Part shown: piece after piece, positions 35,901-43,582 of the stretch | Position numbering within the stretch: position 1 is the first letter of the stretch | How the letters are laid out: each line of letters opens with the position of its first letter | Position numbers and translations under genes: made by a program | From: Acidipropionibacterium thoenii DSM 20276 | Lineage (GTDB): Bacteria; Actinomycetota; Actinomycetes; Propionibacteriales; Propionibacteriaceae | Assembly (NCBI RefSeq): GCF_000423445.1 | Contig: NZ_AUHZ01000012.1 | Coordinates: 1-64,000, forward strand | Length of the DNA: 64,000 nt | Direction: 5' to 3' | The notes under the pieces: generated by a model | Seen by the model: only the letters and a program-made list of their open reading frames with translations | What the model was told of the DNA's origin: nothing | Databases searched by the model: none

Positions 35901-36374
35901 CCGCGAGGACGGGTCGTGGTCGGCCAGCACCCCCAGCTCGGCGAGCATCCGGGAGGAGAACTCGTGGGTGGTGGTGATGGTGGCGTCCTCGAAGTGGTCT
36001 AGGGCCGCTGTCAGCCGGGCCGCCATCGTGGCACGGATCTGGCGCGGGGCGGCGACCAGCACGGTGTCGAGTTCATCCAGCTCGCGGTGGTCGGCGACCT
36101 GGTCGGCACCACTCAGCAGCCGGTGGGCCCTCACCAGCCGGGAGTGCACCCTGGAGCGCAGCTCACGAGCTGCTGAGCGGTTGAAGGTCACCAGCAACAA
36201 CTGGTCGGTCCGCACCTGCCCGGCGGCGATCGCTCGGGTCACTACTGCGGCGATCGCCCAGGTCTTGCCGGTACCGGCACTGGCCTCCAGCAAGGTGGTG
36301 CCGTGCGGCAACTCGGCGGTGATGTCGAATGCTGCGGGGAGCGCAGAGGTCGGCTGTGGAGTCGGATCGGTCAT
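32982..36374 (-). CDS. recB: Exodeoxyribonuclease V beta subunit RecB
   Basis: A 1130-residue 3'-5' helicase and nuclease. Walker A is ASAGTGKTWA (K37). Motif II is MVDEFQDTDPLQW. IMTIHQAKGLGFPVVLL and LYVGMTRARSAVRLWW complete the motor. The nuclease is at the C-terminus: GSLDAVLRLPDRRHVIIDYKTNR, with LQAILYSAALHLFL. The nuclease Asp, DYK and following Tyr are all present, so the enzyme should be active. The linker between motor and nuclease is Pro/Thr-rich. ATG 36374 overlaps the recC stop (ATGA). Confidence 0.95.
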   Translation of the reverse strand: MTDPTPQPTSALPAAFDITAELPHGTTLLEASAGTGKTWAIAAVVTRAIAAGQVRTDQLLLVTFNRSAARELRSRVHSRLVRAHRLLSGADQVADHRELDELDTVLVAAPRQIRATMAARLTAALDHFEDATITTTHEFSSRMLAELGVLADHDPSSRLLADAGPLADQVAADLYLASHLDQTDPPAPAATLRLAREVAVQYREVELGQQVSTSRSVQRMRLARQLRDRVGQRAHAERWHTFDDLIADLAAALADPLRGPAAVATLARRFALVMVDEFQDTDPLQWQVLDRAFRGRVDLWLIGDPKQSIYAFRGADIHSYLDAADRVDRVLALDVNRRTDAPVVAGIGHLFGPALLGDPRIRVTPVRAWHTGSRLAGDTAAAHHYDWSHPVQLRCIRTEGTSTMDSLTADRLVAEDLANQVVMMLDGGSTWVDERGAARSLTAPDIAILVRTRKRGSQIREALTAAGQPAVFSGDESVWRSSAATDLIDLLDALTLIDPAVLARLALCPLGGGRPEELVRAASRVRPELAVAIGSWARRWPDLGVWGVVDEALRRPGVMTTMLAGAGGERYLTDLRQIAQAAQTDDSLNRTPASPATVAEWLRDRAGSSSVESPRRLETDRRAVTIMTIHQAKGLGFPVVLLPDAARSWPLRDHQEPMVWHHDGRRLLDLGDQGPGRDQVWQSHLADQRAEDLRTLYVGMTRARSAVRLWWTPDRRQHRGSPLHRLLCFDHHSARTPGPGDGEIDPSRLGWLDPDLLDVVQVPRQMLLRRAAQVVGAPDVAARVLDRRIDRDWGRTSYSGLTEGLHSDLGQLAADQPLADGQSSVGRTPDGRGEDQTGGLDEPEEATDPAPQPGDTAGSADGTGAGLCAMPGGTAFGTLVHAILERVRPLSEGLAEDVGTRTAEALAQTPLEGVTAPQLAQGLTDVMRTPLGPLTGDLRLCDIGPGNRLAELNFELAMADSSERAASLAGIAAALADPGLVPPEDPLATYGAVLAASPAADRLLAGFLTGSLDAVLRLPDRRHVIIDYKTNRVPMPPGTALTPDSYDQPAMAAMMIGSHYPLQAILYSAALHLFLAARLSGYDPARHLGGVGYLFVRGMTPEQGHGIFAWYPRPELIVRVSELLTGRRDD

Positions 36375-39300
36375 CGGAACTCTCCAGCGCTCGGTGCCAC
36401 GGGCAGGCGCCCGGCAGCGGCGGCCACCGGCTCCAGGAACCAGCCGGCCAGATCCTCGGCCGAGCAGCCCAGGGCCTGGCAGCCGGCCTGCAGGCTGGCC
36501 TGGTCGTCGTCGAGGAAGACAGCCCAGTCGGCGTCGAACTCTCGGGCCCAGGCGACCCCGACTCCCGACCGCCCGGACCGCCAGTCGGGCCGGGGGGCGG
36601 GCAGCAGCCCCGACAAAGCGGCGAAGGTGCGAATCGCCAACGGGACCAGCTGCTGGCCCGACCACCAGGCGGCCCGGGCCAACCCGGACAGCAGATGCTG
36701 GGCCCGATCGGAGTCCGGGGCGACCAGCTGCCAGGGTGTGGAGTCGCACACCAGCACCCCTCGCCACGAGCCCGGCCAGCTCGCCGCCACGGCCAACAGC
36801 TCGATCCACAGGCTCAACAGGTCCCGGGCGGAGGCGCGGGAGGGGGAGGAGCGCACCACGGTGTCTCCCCAGACCCTCACCCGTCCCGCCAGGCGCAATG
36901 GTCGGGAGGGATCCATCAGCCGGCCCGGGGGCCACGACAGCGGGGGCAGGTCTCCGTCTGACAACTCGGCTGAGACGGCGACCAGACTCTCCGGACCGGT
37001 CCGGCGGGCTCGCCGGGTGGCGGCGAGAATGGCGCTGGCACGATCGAGCTGGGAGTTGAGGGCGCCCAGTCCGATATTTCCCGGCGGGGTCGAGCCGCGT
37101 AACCGTTCGGCAGTGCGCGCATCGGCGGGGGAGGCGCCCAGCTCAAGGTCATTGAGGAGCCTGGCCCGCACCCCGTAGCCCTCCAGCGGGCCGAGCTCCA
37201 GGGGCAGCTCGTCGGCCGGTTCCTGGTGCCAGCTGCGGGTCCCGGTGCCCAACCGGGAGCGCAGCAGAGCCCGCGCCGGATGGGCCAGCACCGCGGCCAG
37301 CTCCGCCGGGCTCCAGATCCCGGAGCCCACCGTCTCAGGGGCCGGCAGCAGCGGAGCGCCGTGGTGCCGGTCGAGTGGGTCGAGGGCGGGACCGGTGTCC
37401 GGCCGATGGGCGGCCCGGGCCGCGGCGGCACAGACCGGGTCGAAACTGCGCCAGCCATCGGCGGCGGCGAACTCGCTGGCCGAGAAGGGTTGAAGGCCGT
37501 GCCAGACGTGCACCGATGAGGGTTCGACTCCCAGATCGCTGAGCCGCTGGTCGAGAGCGGTGCTGAAGGGTCCCGGCAGCACCGGCTGGTTGGTCACCGG
37601 ATCGTAGGCCTGGCGCACCACGACCAGCCGGCGTCGCGCCATCGCCATCGTGTCGAACAGCATCTGGCGGGCCAGCAGTCCAGGATCGGCGTCCGTCTCG
37701 TCGTGGTCGCGGAGCCCGCTCAGCGGGTCGGGATCCAGGTCGCTGGAGTCGGGTTCGACGAGGATCACCACCTCATGGTCGATCGCGTCCAGATCGGCGG
37801 GCGAACAGATGTGGGTGCTGCCGTCGAACCAGATGGGCGAGCGGATCTCGGCCATCCGGTCGGCCAGGATGCCGGACACCTGACTGATCTCCAGCACCTC
37901 CTGGGGCCTGGTGGCCACCAGCTGGGACAGCGCGCCGACGGTGGCCGGGCCCTGCCAGGCCTGTCCTGGAGCGGGTTGGGTGAGCTCCCCGACGATCCGT
38001 GCCAGCCGCCGGGTCCACTGCTGGGCGGTGGCCGGTGCCTGACAGTCGGCGATCGCCCGGCGCAGCCTCGAGACCAGTTCGGCCAGCCGTCCGACCAGAT
38101 CGATGTCGGCGGACTCCACCCCGTCGATCGGGGTCACGGTGGCCAGCCATCCCGGTGGGACCGACGACATCGCAGCCGCCAGCAGCATTCTCTCCACCCC
38201 GGCCAGCCAGGTGGACTGCCGGGCGCCGGCCAGCCCGGCACGGGATCTGGCTGCGGCGTCGATCCCCCATCGGATCCCGGCATCGGTGACCAGTCGGGCG
38301 ATGTCGGCCAGATCATCGGCCGTGAAGGAGAACCGCCGCGCCACCGACGGCATCGAGGCCAGTTGCACCAGTTGTGAACCCCCGGCCCGCGAGGATCCCA
38401 GCCCGAGCACCTGGACGACGGCCTGGGCGACCGGGTTGCCGGCAGCCGATGCGGGTGCCTGGATCCGCAGCGAGCGAGCCGGGTGACCGCCTGCCAGGCC
38501 GGGATCGGCGGGAGACAGCAGAGCACCCAGCAGCACCTGATGGAGCCGGCGGTCCGGGCAGACGATGACGACGTCGCGGGGCTCCAGGCCGGGCAGTTCG
38601 GCATAGGCCTGGCACAGCACATCGCGCACCACCTCGACCTGCCGGTCGGCACCGTGGCAGGCGTGGACCGCCACAGTGCCATCGGCGACCAGCTTCGACC
38701 TGCCGGGGCCCTCGGCCGGTGTGCCGACAGGCCCCGGCAGTGCCGACAACAGGGTGACCGGCGGCCGGCCCCTCAGACTCTCGGGTACCTGCGCCGGCCG
38801 GGGCGGTGCCGACTGCACACGGGCGGCGAACTGCTGCTGCCAGCTCCTCAGTGAGGCCGACCGCACCTGGTTGAAGGCGGCCCAGGCCGGCGGCACGGCG
38901 TCGGGGCGGGGGTGGCCATGGTCCAGATGCACCACCCGGGTGGGCAACCGGGCCCCCAGTGCCAGGGCCAGCTCACGGATCGGTGCTCCGGTGCAGGGTC
39001 CGGCCAACCAGACGCACCGGGACCAGCCCAGATCCAGACTCGAATCGGCCAGCGCGGCCATCAGCCGGCGGTGCCTGGCGAGCGGGTCATCGATCTCCAG
39101 CCCCTCATCCAGCAGCGCCCTCCACAGCGGCGGCCACCAGGAGCGGGCGGGGTCCACCGGTTCGCCGTCGGCCCCCTGCGCACCGCCGGCCGCCCAGTCG
39201 GCCAGCAGCTGGGGCAGCTCGAGGGCCAGTCGGGCGAACACCGTGGCGGTGCGCCAGGCCGCCTGCCAGCCGGGGTTGATGGTCCCCTTGGCCGTCATCG

Positions 39301-39688
39301 CCTCCAGATGCTGCCGGACCGGTTGCGTCCACGGTTCCTCGCTGGTCTGGAGGATCTCCTGGATCCGTGCCGCCAGCGGTTGGGGTCGCCAGGGATCCGA
39401 ACCGGTGTCCAGACCGAGCAGTCGGGACTCCAGAATGCTGCGCAGCCGAGCCTCAGGCACACCCGACAGACCGACCGCCACACCCTCACGGCGAGCCAGC
39501 TGCTGCGCGATCGCCCGTGAGTGGGCTCGGGAAGGGACCACCAGCAAGGGCATCCGGAAGGGGTCCTGAGATACCCCGCGGGCATCGGTGAGGCCCGCCA
39601 GGACGGCAGCGACGGCATCGGACCAGCAGCCCACCAGGCTCAGGTCAGCCCGCTCGGCGGGCGGATCGAACTCCCGGTCATCTGACAT
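36371..39688 (-). CDS. recC: Exodeoxyribonuclease V gamma subunit RecC
   Basis: A 1105-residue RecC, the inactive SF1 helicase relative that recognises Chi in the E. coli complex. Seen are MPLLVVPSRAHSRAIAQQLARREG near the start, RDVVIVCPDRRLHQVLLGALL at a motif II-like place, and WSPAELAAVLAHPARALLRSRLG and EGYGVRARLLNDLELG in the C-terminal half. It has no Walker A and no catalytic nuclease triad, as expected. First gene of the recC-recB-recD operon with a GGAGG site before ATG 39688, divergent from uvrD2 with 108 bp between. Confidence 0.92.
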   Translation of the reverse strand: MSDDREFDPPAERADLSLVGCWSDAVAAVLAGLTDARGVSQDPFRMPLLVVPSRAHSRAIAQQLARREGVAVGLSGVPEARLRSILESRLLGLDTGSDPWRPQPLAARIQEILQTSEEPWTQPVRQHLEAMTAKGTINPGWQAAWRTATVFARLALELPQLLADWAAGGAQGADGEPVDPARSWWPPLWRALLDEGLEIDDPLARHRRLMAALADSSLDLGWSRCVWLAGPCTGAPIRELALALGARLPTRVVHLDHGHPRPDAVPPAWAAFNQVRSASLRSWQQQFAARVQSAPPRPAQVPESLRGRPPVTLLSALPGPVGTPAEGPGRSKLVADGTVAVHACHGADRQVEVVRDVLCQAYAELPGLEPRDVVIVCPDRRLHQVLLGALLSPADPGLAGGHPARSLRIQAPASAAGNPVAQAVVQVLGLGSSRAGGSQLVQLASMPSVARRFSFTADDLADIARLVTDAGIRWGIDAAARSRAGLAGARQSTWLAGVERMLLAAAMSSVPPGWLATVTPIDGVESADIDLVGRLAELVSRLRRAIADCQAPATAQQWTRRLARIVGELTQPAPGQAWQGPATVGALSQLVATRPQEVLEISQVSGILADRMAEIRSPIWFDGSTHICSPADLDAIDHEVVILVEPDSSDLDPDPLSGLRDHDETDADPGLLARQMLFDTMAMARRRLVVVRQAYDPVTNQPVLPGPFSTALDQRLSDLGVEPSSVHVWHGLQPFSASEFAAADGWRSFDPVCAAAARAAHRPDTGPALDPLDRHHGAPLLPAPETVGSGIWSPAELAAVLAHPARALLRSRLGTGTRSWHQEPADELPLELGPLEGYGVRARLLNDLELGASPADARTAERLRGSTPPGNIGLGALNSQLDRASAILAATRRARRTGPESLVAVSAELSDGDLPPLSWPPGRLMDPSRPLRLAGRVRVWGDTVVRSSPSRASARDLLSLWIELLAVAASWPGSWRGVLVCDSTPWQLVAPDSDRAQHLLSGLARAAWWSGQQLVPLAIRTFAALSGLLPAPRPDWRSGRSGVGVAWAREFDADWAVFLDDDQASLQAGCQALGCSAEDLAGWFLEPVAAAAGRLPVAPSAGEFR

Positions 39689-39784
39689 CTGGCCTCCTGC
39701 GGTGCTGTCCTGACCATATCGTCCGGGTGCCTGCGGCCGGGATGGCCGCGACGGCCTCGCAGCAGGACTGTCGGTCCCAGCGCC

Positions 39785-39790
39785 TAGGGT
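39785..39790 (+). promoter_or_regulatory. Putative leaderless promoter -10 for uvrD2
   Basis: TAGGGT is 6 nt before GTG 39797 with no ribosome site between. Confidence 0.45.
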
Positions 39791-39796
39791 TCACCC

Positions 39797-41872
39797 GTGA
39801 CATGTGATGCCCCGCCCGAACAGATCCTCACGGCCCTGGACCCTGAGCAGCGTCAGGTGGCCACCACCTTCGGCGCCCCGGTCTGCGTGGTTGCCGGGGC
39901 GGGTACCGGCAAGACCCGTGCCATCACCCACCGGATCGCCTACGCCGCCGCGACCGGACGGGCCGATCCACGCCGCACCCTTGCGGTCACCTTCACCACC
40001 CGGGCGGCCGGCACGATGCGATCCCGGCTGGCAGGCCTGGGGGTGGCCGGGGTCCAGGCCCGGACCATCCACTCGGCCGCGCTGCGCCAGATCCGGTACT
40101 TCTGGCCGAGGGCCTACGGCTGCGAACTGCCGCAGGTCTCCGAGGCCCGTTTCAAGATGGTGGCCGATGCCTCCCGCAGAACCGGGCTCAGCGTCGACAC
40201 CGCGTTGATCCGCGATCTGTCCGCGGAGCTGTCCTGGGCCAAGGTGAGCAATATCAGCGCCGACCAGTACCCGGCTCTCGCCAGGGCCGCCGGCAGAGTG
40301 GTCGGAGGGGTCTCGGCGACCACCGTGGGGCGGGTGCTGTCGGGCTATGAGGCAGTGAAGAGGGAGGCCGGGGTCATCGATCTGGACGACATCCTGCTGT
40401 GTGCTGTCGGCCTGCTCGACGACCGCCCGGAGATCGCCGCCGCGATTCACGACCAGTACCGCCACTTCGTCGTCGACGAGTACCAGGACGTCTCCCCGAT
40501 CCAGCACACCCTGCTGGAGCTGTGGTTCGGTGGCCGCGACGACGTCTGCGTGGTCGGGGACCCGCACCAGTCCATCCACGCCTTCGCAGGAGCCCGAGCC
40601 AGCTATCTCACCGGCTTCGTCGCGGAGCATCCCGGTGCGATCCGGCTCGAGCTGGTGCGCAACTACCGATCGACCCCGCAGATCGTCGACCTGGCGAATG
40701 CCGTCCTCGGCAGCCCGGCCGGCGCGCAGACTGCCGGGGGAGTCCGGCTGGTCTCCCAGGCCTCCGACGGCCCCGAGCCGCAGTTCGAGGTCTTCGCCGA
40801 TGAGACCGCCGAGGCGGCCGGGGTGGCCCGATGGCTGAACGACCTCCACGGACAGGGGGTGGGCTGGTCGGAACTGGCCGTGCTGCACCGGGTCAACTCC
40901 CAGGCCCCGGCGATCGAGAGCGCCCTGAGTGGGCTGGGGATTCCCTACCTGGTCAAGGGGGCCGAACGGTTCTATGACCGTCCGGAGGTGCGCCGAGGGC
41001 TTCGTCTGGTGGCGAGCAGGGTACAGCAGAGCCCGGGGGAGCCGGGGCTCGGGCTGGTGGACACCGAGGAACTGCTGAGATCGCTGGGATGGTCGGAGCA
41101 GGCCCCCGAGGGCCAGGGCAGCGTCAGGCAGCGCTGGGAGTCCCTCCAGGCACTGCACGATCTGGCCGAGAGGCTGATGTCGGAGCAGTCGCAGGCACGG
41201 CTGGCCGACGTCGACGCGGCCCTGCGCCAGGCAGCCCAGTTGCAGCAGGCCCCGGCGGTCGACGGGGTGACGATCTCGACGATGCACGCCGCGAAGGGGC
41301 TGGAGTGGCGTGGCGTGGCCCTGATCGGGGTCTCCGACGCGATGGTGCCCTTCATGATGGCCACCCGGACCGAGGAGCTCGCCGAGGAGCGGCGTCTGCT
41401 GCATGTCGCGGTGACCCGCGCCGGACGACATCTGTACATCAGCTATGCCCGCAACAGCACCGCCAAGGGCCGCCACGGGATCTCCCGCTACCTCAGGGGA
41501 CTGCCGGGCACCCCGCAACAGCCGGCCGAACGCCCTGCGGCCGCCAGACACCGCACCGTCAAGGTGGCCAACTGCCGGGTCTGCGGAGGACCGCTGACAG
41601 CCGCCGCCGACCGCAAGCTGGGTCATCACATGGCCTGCGAGGTCGACGTCGACCCGCAGGTGGTCGACAGGCTGCGCTCCTGGCGGCTGGACCGGGCCCG
41701 CCGCGACAAGGTCCCGGCATTCGTGGTGTTCACCGACGCCACCCTGCTGGCGATCGCCGAGCAGCTGCCTGCCGGGCCCCAGCAGCTCAGCCGGATCAGC
41801 GGTATCGGGCCGGCCAAGATGGAGCGTTACTGCGATGAACTGCTCGAGGTCCTCGACCAGTTGCGCAGCTGA
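39797..41872 (+). CDS. uvrD2: ATP-dependent DNA helicase UvrD2 with HRDC domain
   Basis: A 691-residue SF1 helicase. Walker A is AGAGTGKTRAI (K39), motif II is VVDEYQDVSPIQ, then VVGDPHQSIHAFAGA, TISTMHAAKGLEWRGVALIG and LHVAVTRAGRHLYISYAR. The C-terminus carries a metal-cluster-like segment CRVCGGPLTAAADRKLG then HHMAC, and an HRDC domain (FVVFTDATLLAIAEQLP to RISGIGPAKMERYCDELL). Mycobacterial UvrD2 has four cysteines at the first site; here the third is His, giving a C-C-H-C set. HRDC plus cluster is the UvrD2 signature. Its place next to nudC in mycobacteria is here interrupted by recDBC. Confidence 0.93.
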   Translation: MTCDAPPEQILTALDPEQRQVATTFGAPVCVVAGAGTGKTRAITHRIAYAAATGRADPRRTLAVTFTTRAAGTMRSRLAGLGVAGVQARTIHSAALRQIRYFWPRAYGCELPQVSEARFKMVADASRRTGLSVDTALIRDLSAELSWAKVSNISADQYPALARAAGRVVGGVSATTVGRVLSGYEAVKREAGVIDLDDILLCAVGLLDDRPEIAAAIHDQYRHFVVDEYQDVSPIQHTLLELWFGGRDDVCVVGDPHQSIHAFAGARASYLTGFVAEHPGAIRLELVRNYRSTPQIVDLANAVLGSPAGAQTAGGVRLVSQASDGPEPQFEVFADETAEAAGVARWLNDLHGQGVGWSELAVLHRVNSQAPAIESALSGLGIPYLVKGAERFYDRPEVRRGLRLVASRVQQSPGEPGLGLVDTEELLRSLGWSEQAPEGQGSVRQRWESLQALHDLAERLMSEQSQARLADVDAALRQAAQLQQAPAVDGVTISTMHAAKGLEWRGVALIGVSDAMVPFMMATRTEELAEERRLLHVAVTRAGRHLYISYARNSTAKGRHGISRYLRGLPGTPQQPAERPAAARHRTVKVANCRVCGGPLTAAADRKLGHHMACEVDVDPQVVDRLRSWRLDRARRDKVPAFVVFTDATLLAIAEQLPAGPQQLSRISGIGPAKMERYCDELLEVLDQLRS

Positions 41873-41892
41873 GCCGCGCCGGCATCGCCGCG

Positions 41893-42675
41893 TCACGCCG
41901 CCCGGTCCCGGCGATCTCGGCACCGCCGGCAGCCGGGCTCGGCATCCAACTGTGTGAAGCCGGCCTCGCGGACCGTCCAGGAGCCCCAGCTGGGCGACTG
42001 CCAACCCTGGCAGCCGGCTCCCTGATCGACCAGCCGGCGCAGGCTCTCCGCCAGCCATCGTCGCGGCGCCCAGCCGGGAGCCGAGCCGGTGAGGGCGACC
42101 GCGGTGTGAGGCCACAGCGGGTCGCGTCGAGCCATCGCGATGTCCAGGCAGTCCTGACAGCCCGGCCTTCCGGCCAGGCTCACCGGCCCCAGCCAGGCGC
42201 CGCAGGGGCCGGCCCATGCCAGTATCACCGGGATGGCACGGTCCTGGCACAGGTGCACCGGCTCGCGCAGTCCCAGCGGATCCCTGGGACAGACCACCAC
42301 CAGGTCGGGGCGCAGGCGTGAACCGGACTCGGCGAGAAGGGACCAGTGGCCGCCGGGACGGGACCGCCCCGGGCCGTCGCCCAGCTCCACCACCAGAGCT
42401 CCCGGCACCGCACGGATGGCCTGGCTGACGTCGGCGGCCAGCGGACCCGCACCCACCACCACGACACTGGCGGTCCGGGCGGGTCTCAGCACACCCAGCT
42501 GCGACATCACCTGGAGCACCTGCTCGGGCAGCGCCCCGCGGACCAGGGCCTCGCGGGGAATCCCACGTAGCAGGAAGGAACGGCCGTCGGGGCACAACAG
42601 GCGCAGCCCATGTGGCACCTCGGCGATCTCGCAGGCCAGGACGAGCCGGCGCGCAGTGAACTGGTTGACCGTCAT
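41893..42675 (-). CDS. ThiF/E1-like (ocin-ThiF type) protein
   Basis: A 260-residue protein related to E1-like ThiF enzymes used in thiazole/oxazole-modified microcin maturation. Seen are a Rossmann-type VVVVGAGPLAADVSQAIRAV, the segment GRPGCQDCLDIAMARRDPLWP, and a C-terminal zinc-like CRRCRD. The GxxCxxCLDxxxxxRDPxWP pattern is what I know from TOMM leader-binding proteins. A precursor peptide, YcaO or dehydrogenase is not adjacent, so it may have another role. Rv3196 has a comparable place near uvrD2. ATG 42675 chosen over an upstream in-frame start because homology begins after it. Convergent with uvrD2, 20 bp apart. Confidence 0.62.
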   Translation of the reverse strand: MTVNQFTARRLVLACEIAEVPHGLRLLCPDGRSFLLRGIPREALVRGALPEQVLQVMSQLGVLRPARTASVVVVGAGPLAADVSQAIRAVPGALVVELGDGPGRSRPGGHWSLLAESGSRLRPDLVVVCPRDPLGLREPVHLCQDRAIPVILAWAGPCGAWLGPVSLAGRPGCQDCLDIAMARRDPLWPHTAVALTGSAPGWAPRRWLAESLRRLVDQGAGCQGWQSPSWGSWTVREAGFTQLDAEPGCRRCRDRRDRAA

Positions 42676-42739
42676 GGCCGGATCCTGCCGGGGCCGGGTG
42701 GCGGCCCGCCAGAGCCGGCCGGCGATGGGATACACCCTG

Positions 42740-42789
42740 GACCACACCGACAACACATCGCAGGGTCCGGACAACACCTGTGACAACAC
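42740..42789. repeat. Direct GACAACAC repeats in the divergent promoter region
   Basis: GACAACAC occurs at 42749-42756, 42770-42777 and 42782-42789, with a degenerate GACCACAC at 42740-42747. The repeats lie in the 315-bp space between the minus-strand ThiF-like gene (start 42675) and the plus-strand metallopeptidase (start 42991). Repeated short sites in a promoter region suggest a regulator binding cooperatively. The regulator is unknown. Confidence 0.5.
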
Positions 42790-42842
42790 CGCCGCAGAGC
42801 AGCTGCCCGGCGTCCGGGTGGAGTGAACCCCCGGCGTCGTGG

Positions 42843-42864
42843 TGTGTGCCTTCCCCTGCACACA
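42843..42864. promoter_or_regulatory. Inverted repeat TGTGTGC-N8-GCACACA
   Basis: An exact 7-bp inverted repeat spaced by 8 nt, about 130 nt before the metallopeptidase gene. Shape and size fit an operator for a dimeric regulator (CRP/GlxR-like sites are TGTGA-N6-TCACA, so it is related but not identical). Confidence 0.4.
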
Positions 42865-42990
42865 TCTCGCCACCGGGGGTCTGCCCACACACTAGAGCTG
42901 AACCGCCGTCCGGTCAACGCGGGCCGCGCCGTGCCGGGAGCAGCGCCGCGGGAGCAGAGAAGTGTCGGTCCCAACGGTCATGATGGAGTC

Positions 42991-43572
42991 ATGACCGAGC
43001 AGCCCAGGGTTGTCATCCGACGCAGCCAACGCCGCCGACGCACCATCTCCGCCAGGCGTGAGGGGGACGCGATCCTGGTGATGGTGCCGGCCGGGATGGA
43101 TCCCGGCACCGAGCAGCACCAGGTCGATGCCCTGGTCGACAAGGTGCTCAGGAAGGAGGCCCGCAGCCGAGTGGCGGCGGATCCCGTCGAGCTGACCGCA
43201 CGCGCGGGACTGCTGGCGGCCCGCTACATCGAACCAGTGATCGGCTCGCGGCTCAGTCCTCGACGGGTGCGCTGGGTCTCCAACCAGGATCACCGGTGGG
43301 CCTCCTGCACCCCGGACACTGGCGAGATCCGACTGTCCGATCGGATGGCCGGTTTCCCCTCCTGGGTCGTCGATCACGTGCTCATCCATGAGCTGTGCCA
43401 CTTGGTCCACCCCGACCACAGCCCCCAGTTCAGGGCCCTGGCGATGGCTCATCCCAGGGCCGAGGAGGCGGAGGGTTTCCTGGCGGGGTGGTCGTGGGCG
43501 ACCCACCGGCCGATTTCTGAGCACCCCGCTCTCAACGACGATCTGGCCCTCGGCGACCCGGCCCGCAGCTGA
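42991..43572 (+). CDS. YgjP-type (M48/WLM-like) zinc metallopeptidase
   Basis: A 193-residue protein with the zinc motif HELCHLVHPDHS (HExxH plus downstream His/Asp) after the hallmark NQDHRWASCTPDTGEIRLSDRM. This is the DUF45/YgjP-like family. It has no signal peptide, so it is cytosolic. The biological substrate is not known. CATGAT is 6 nt before ATG 42991, possibly a leaderless -10. Convergent with the DUF2342 gene (10 bp). Confidence 0.85.
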   Translation: MTEQPRVVIRRSQRRRRTISARREGDAILVMVPAGMDPGTEQHQVDALVDKVLRKEARSRVAADPVELTARAGLLAARYIEPVIGSRLSPRRVRWVSNQDHRWASCTPDTGEIRLSDRMAGFPSWVVDHVLIHELCHLVHPDHSPQFRALAMAHPRAEEAEGFLAGWSWATHRPISEHPALNDDLALGDPARS

Positions 43573-43582
43573 CCGGCCGGAA

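Noticed and set aside
34179-36002. 607-residue plus-strand frame inside recB
   Set aside because: Low-complexity Gln/Gly/Arg composition and no motif. recB on the minus strand is complete.
39791-42892. 1033-residue minus-strand frame opposite uvrD2 and the ThiF-like gene
   Set aside because: Shadow of uvrD2. Only the ThiF-like gene at 41893-42675, in another frame, has family patterns.
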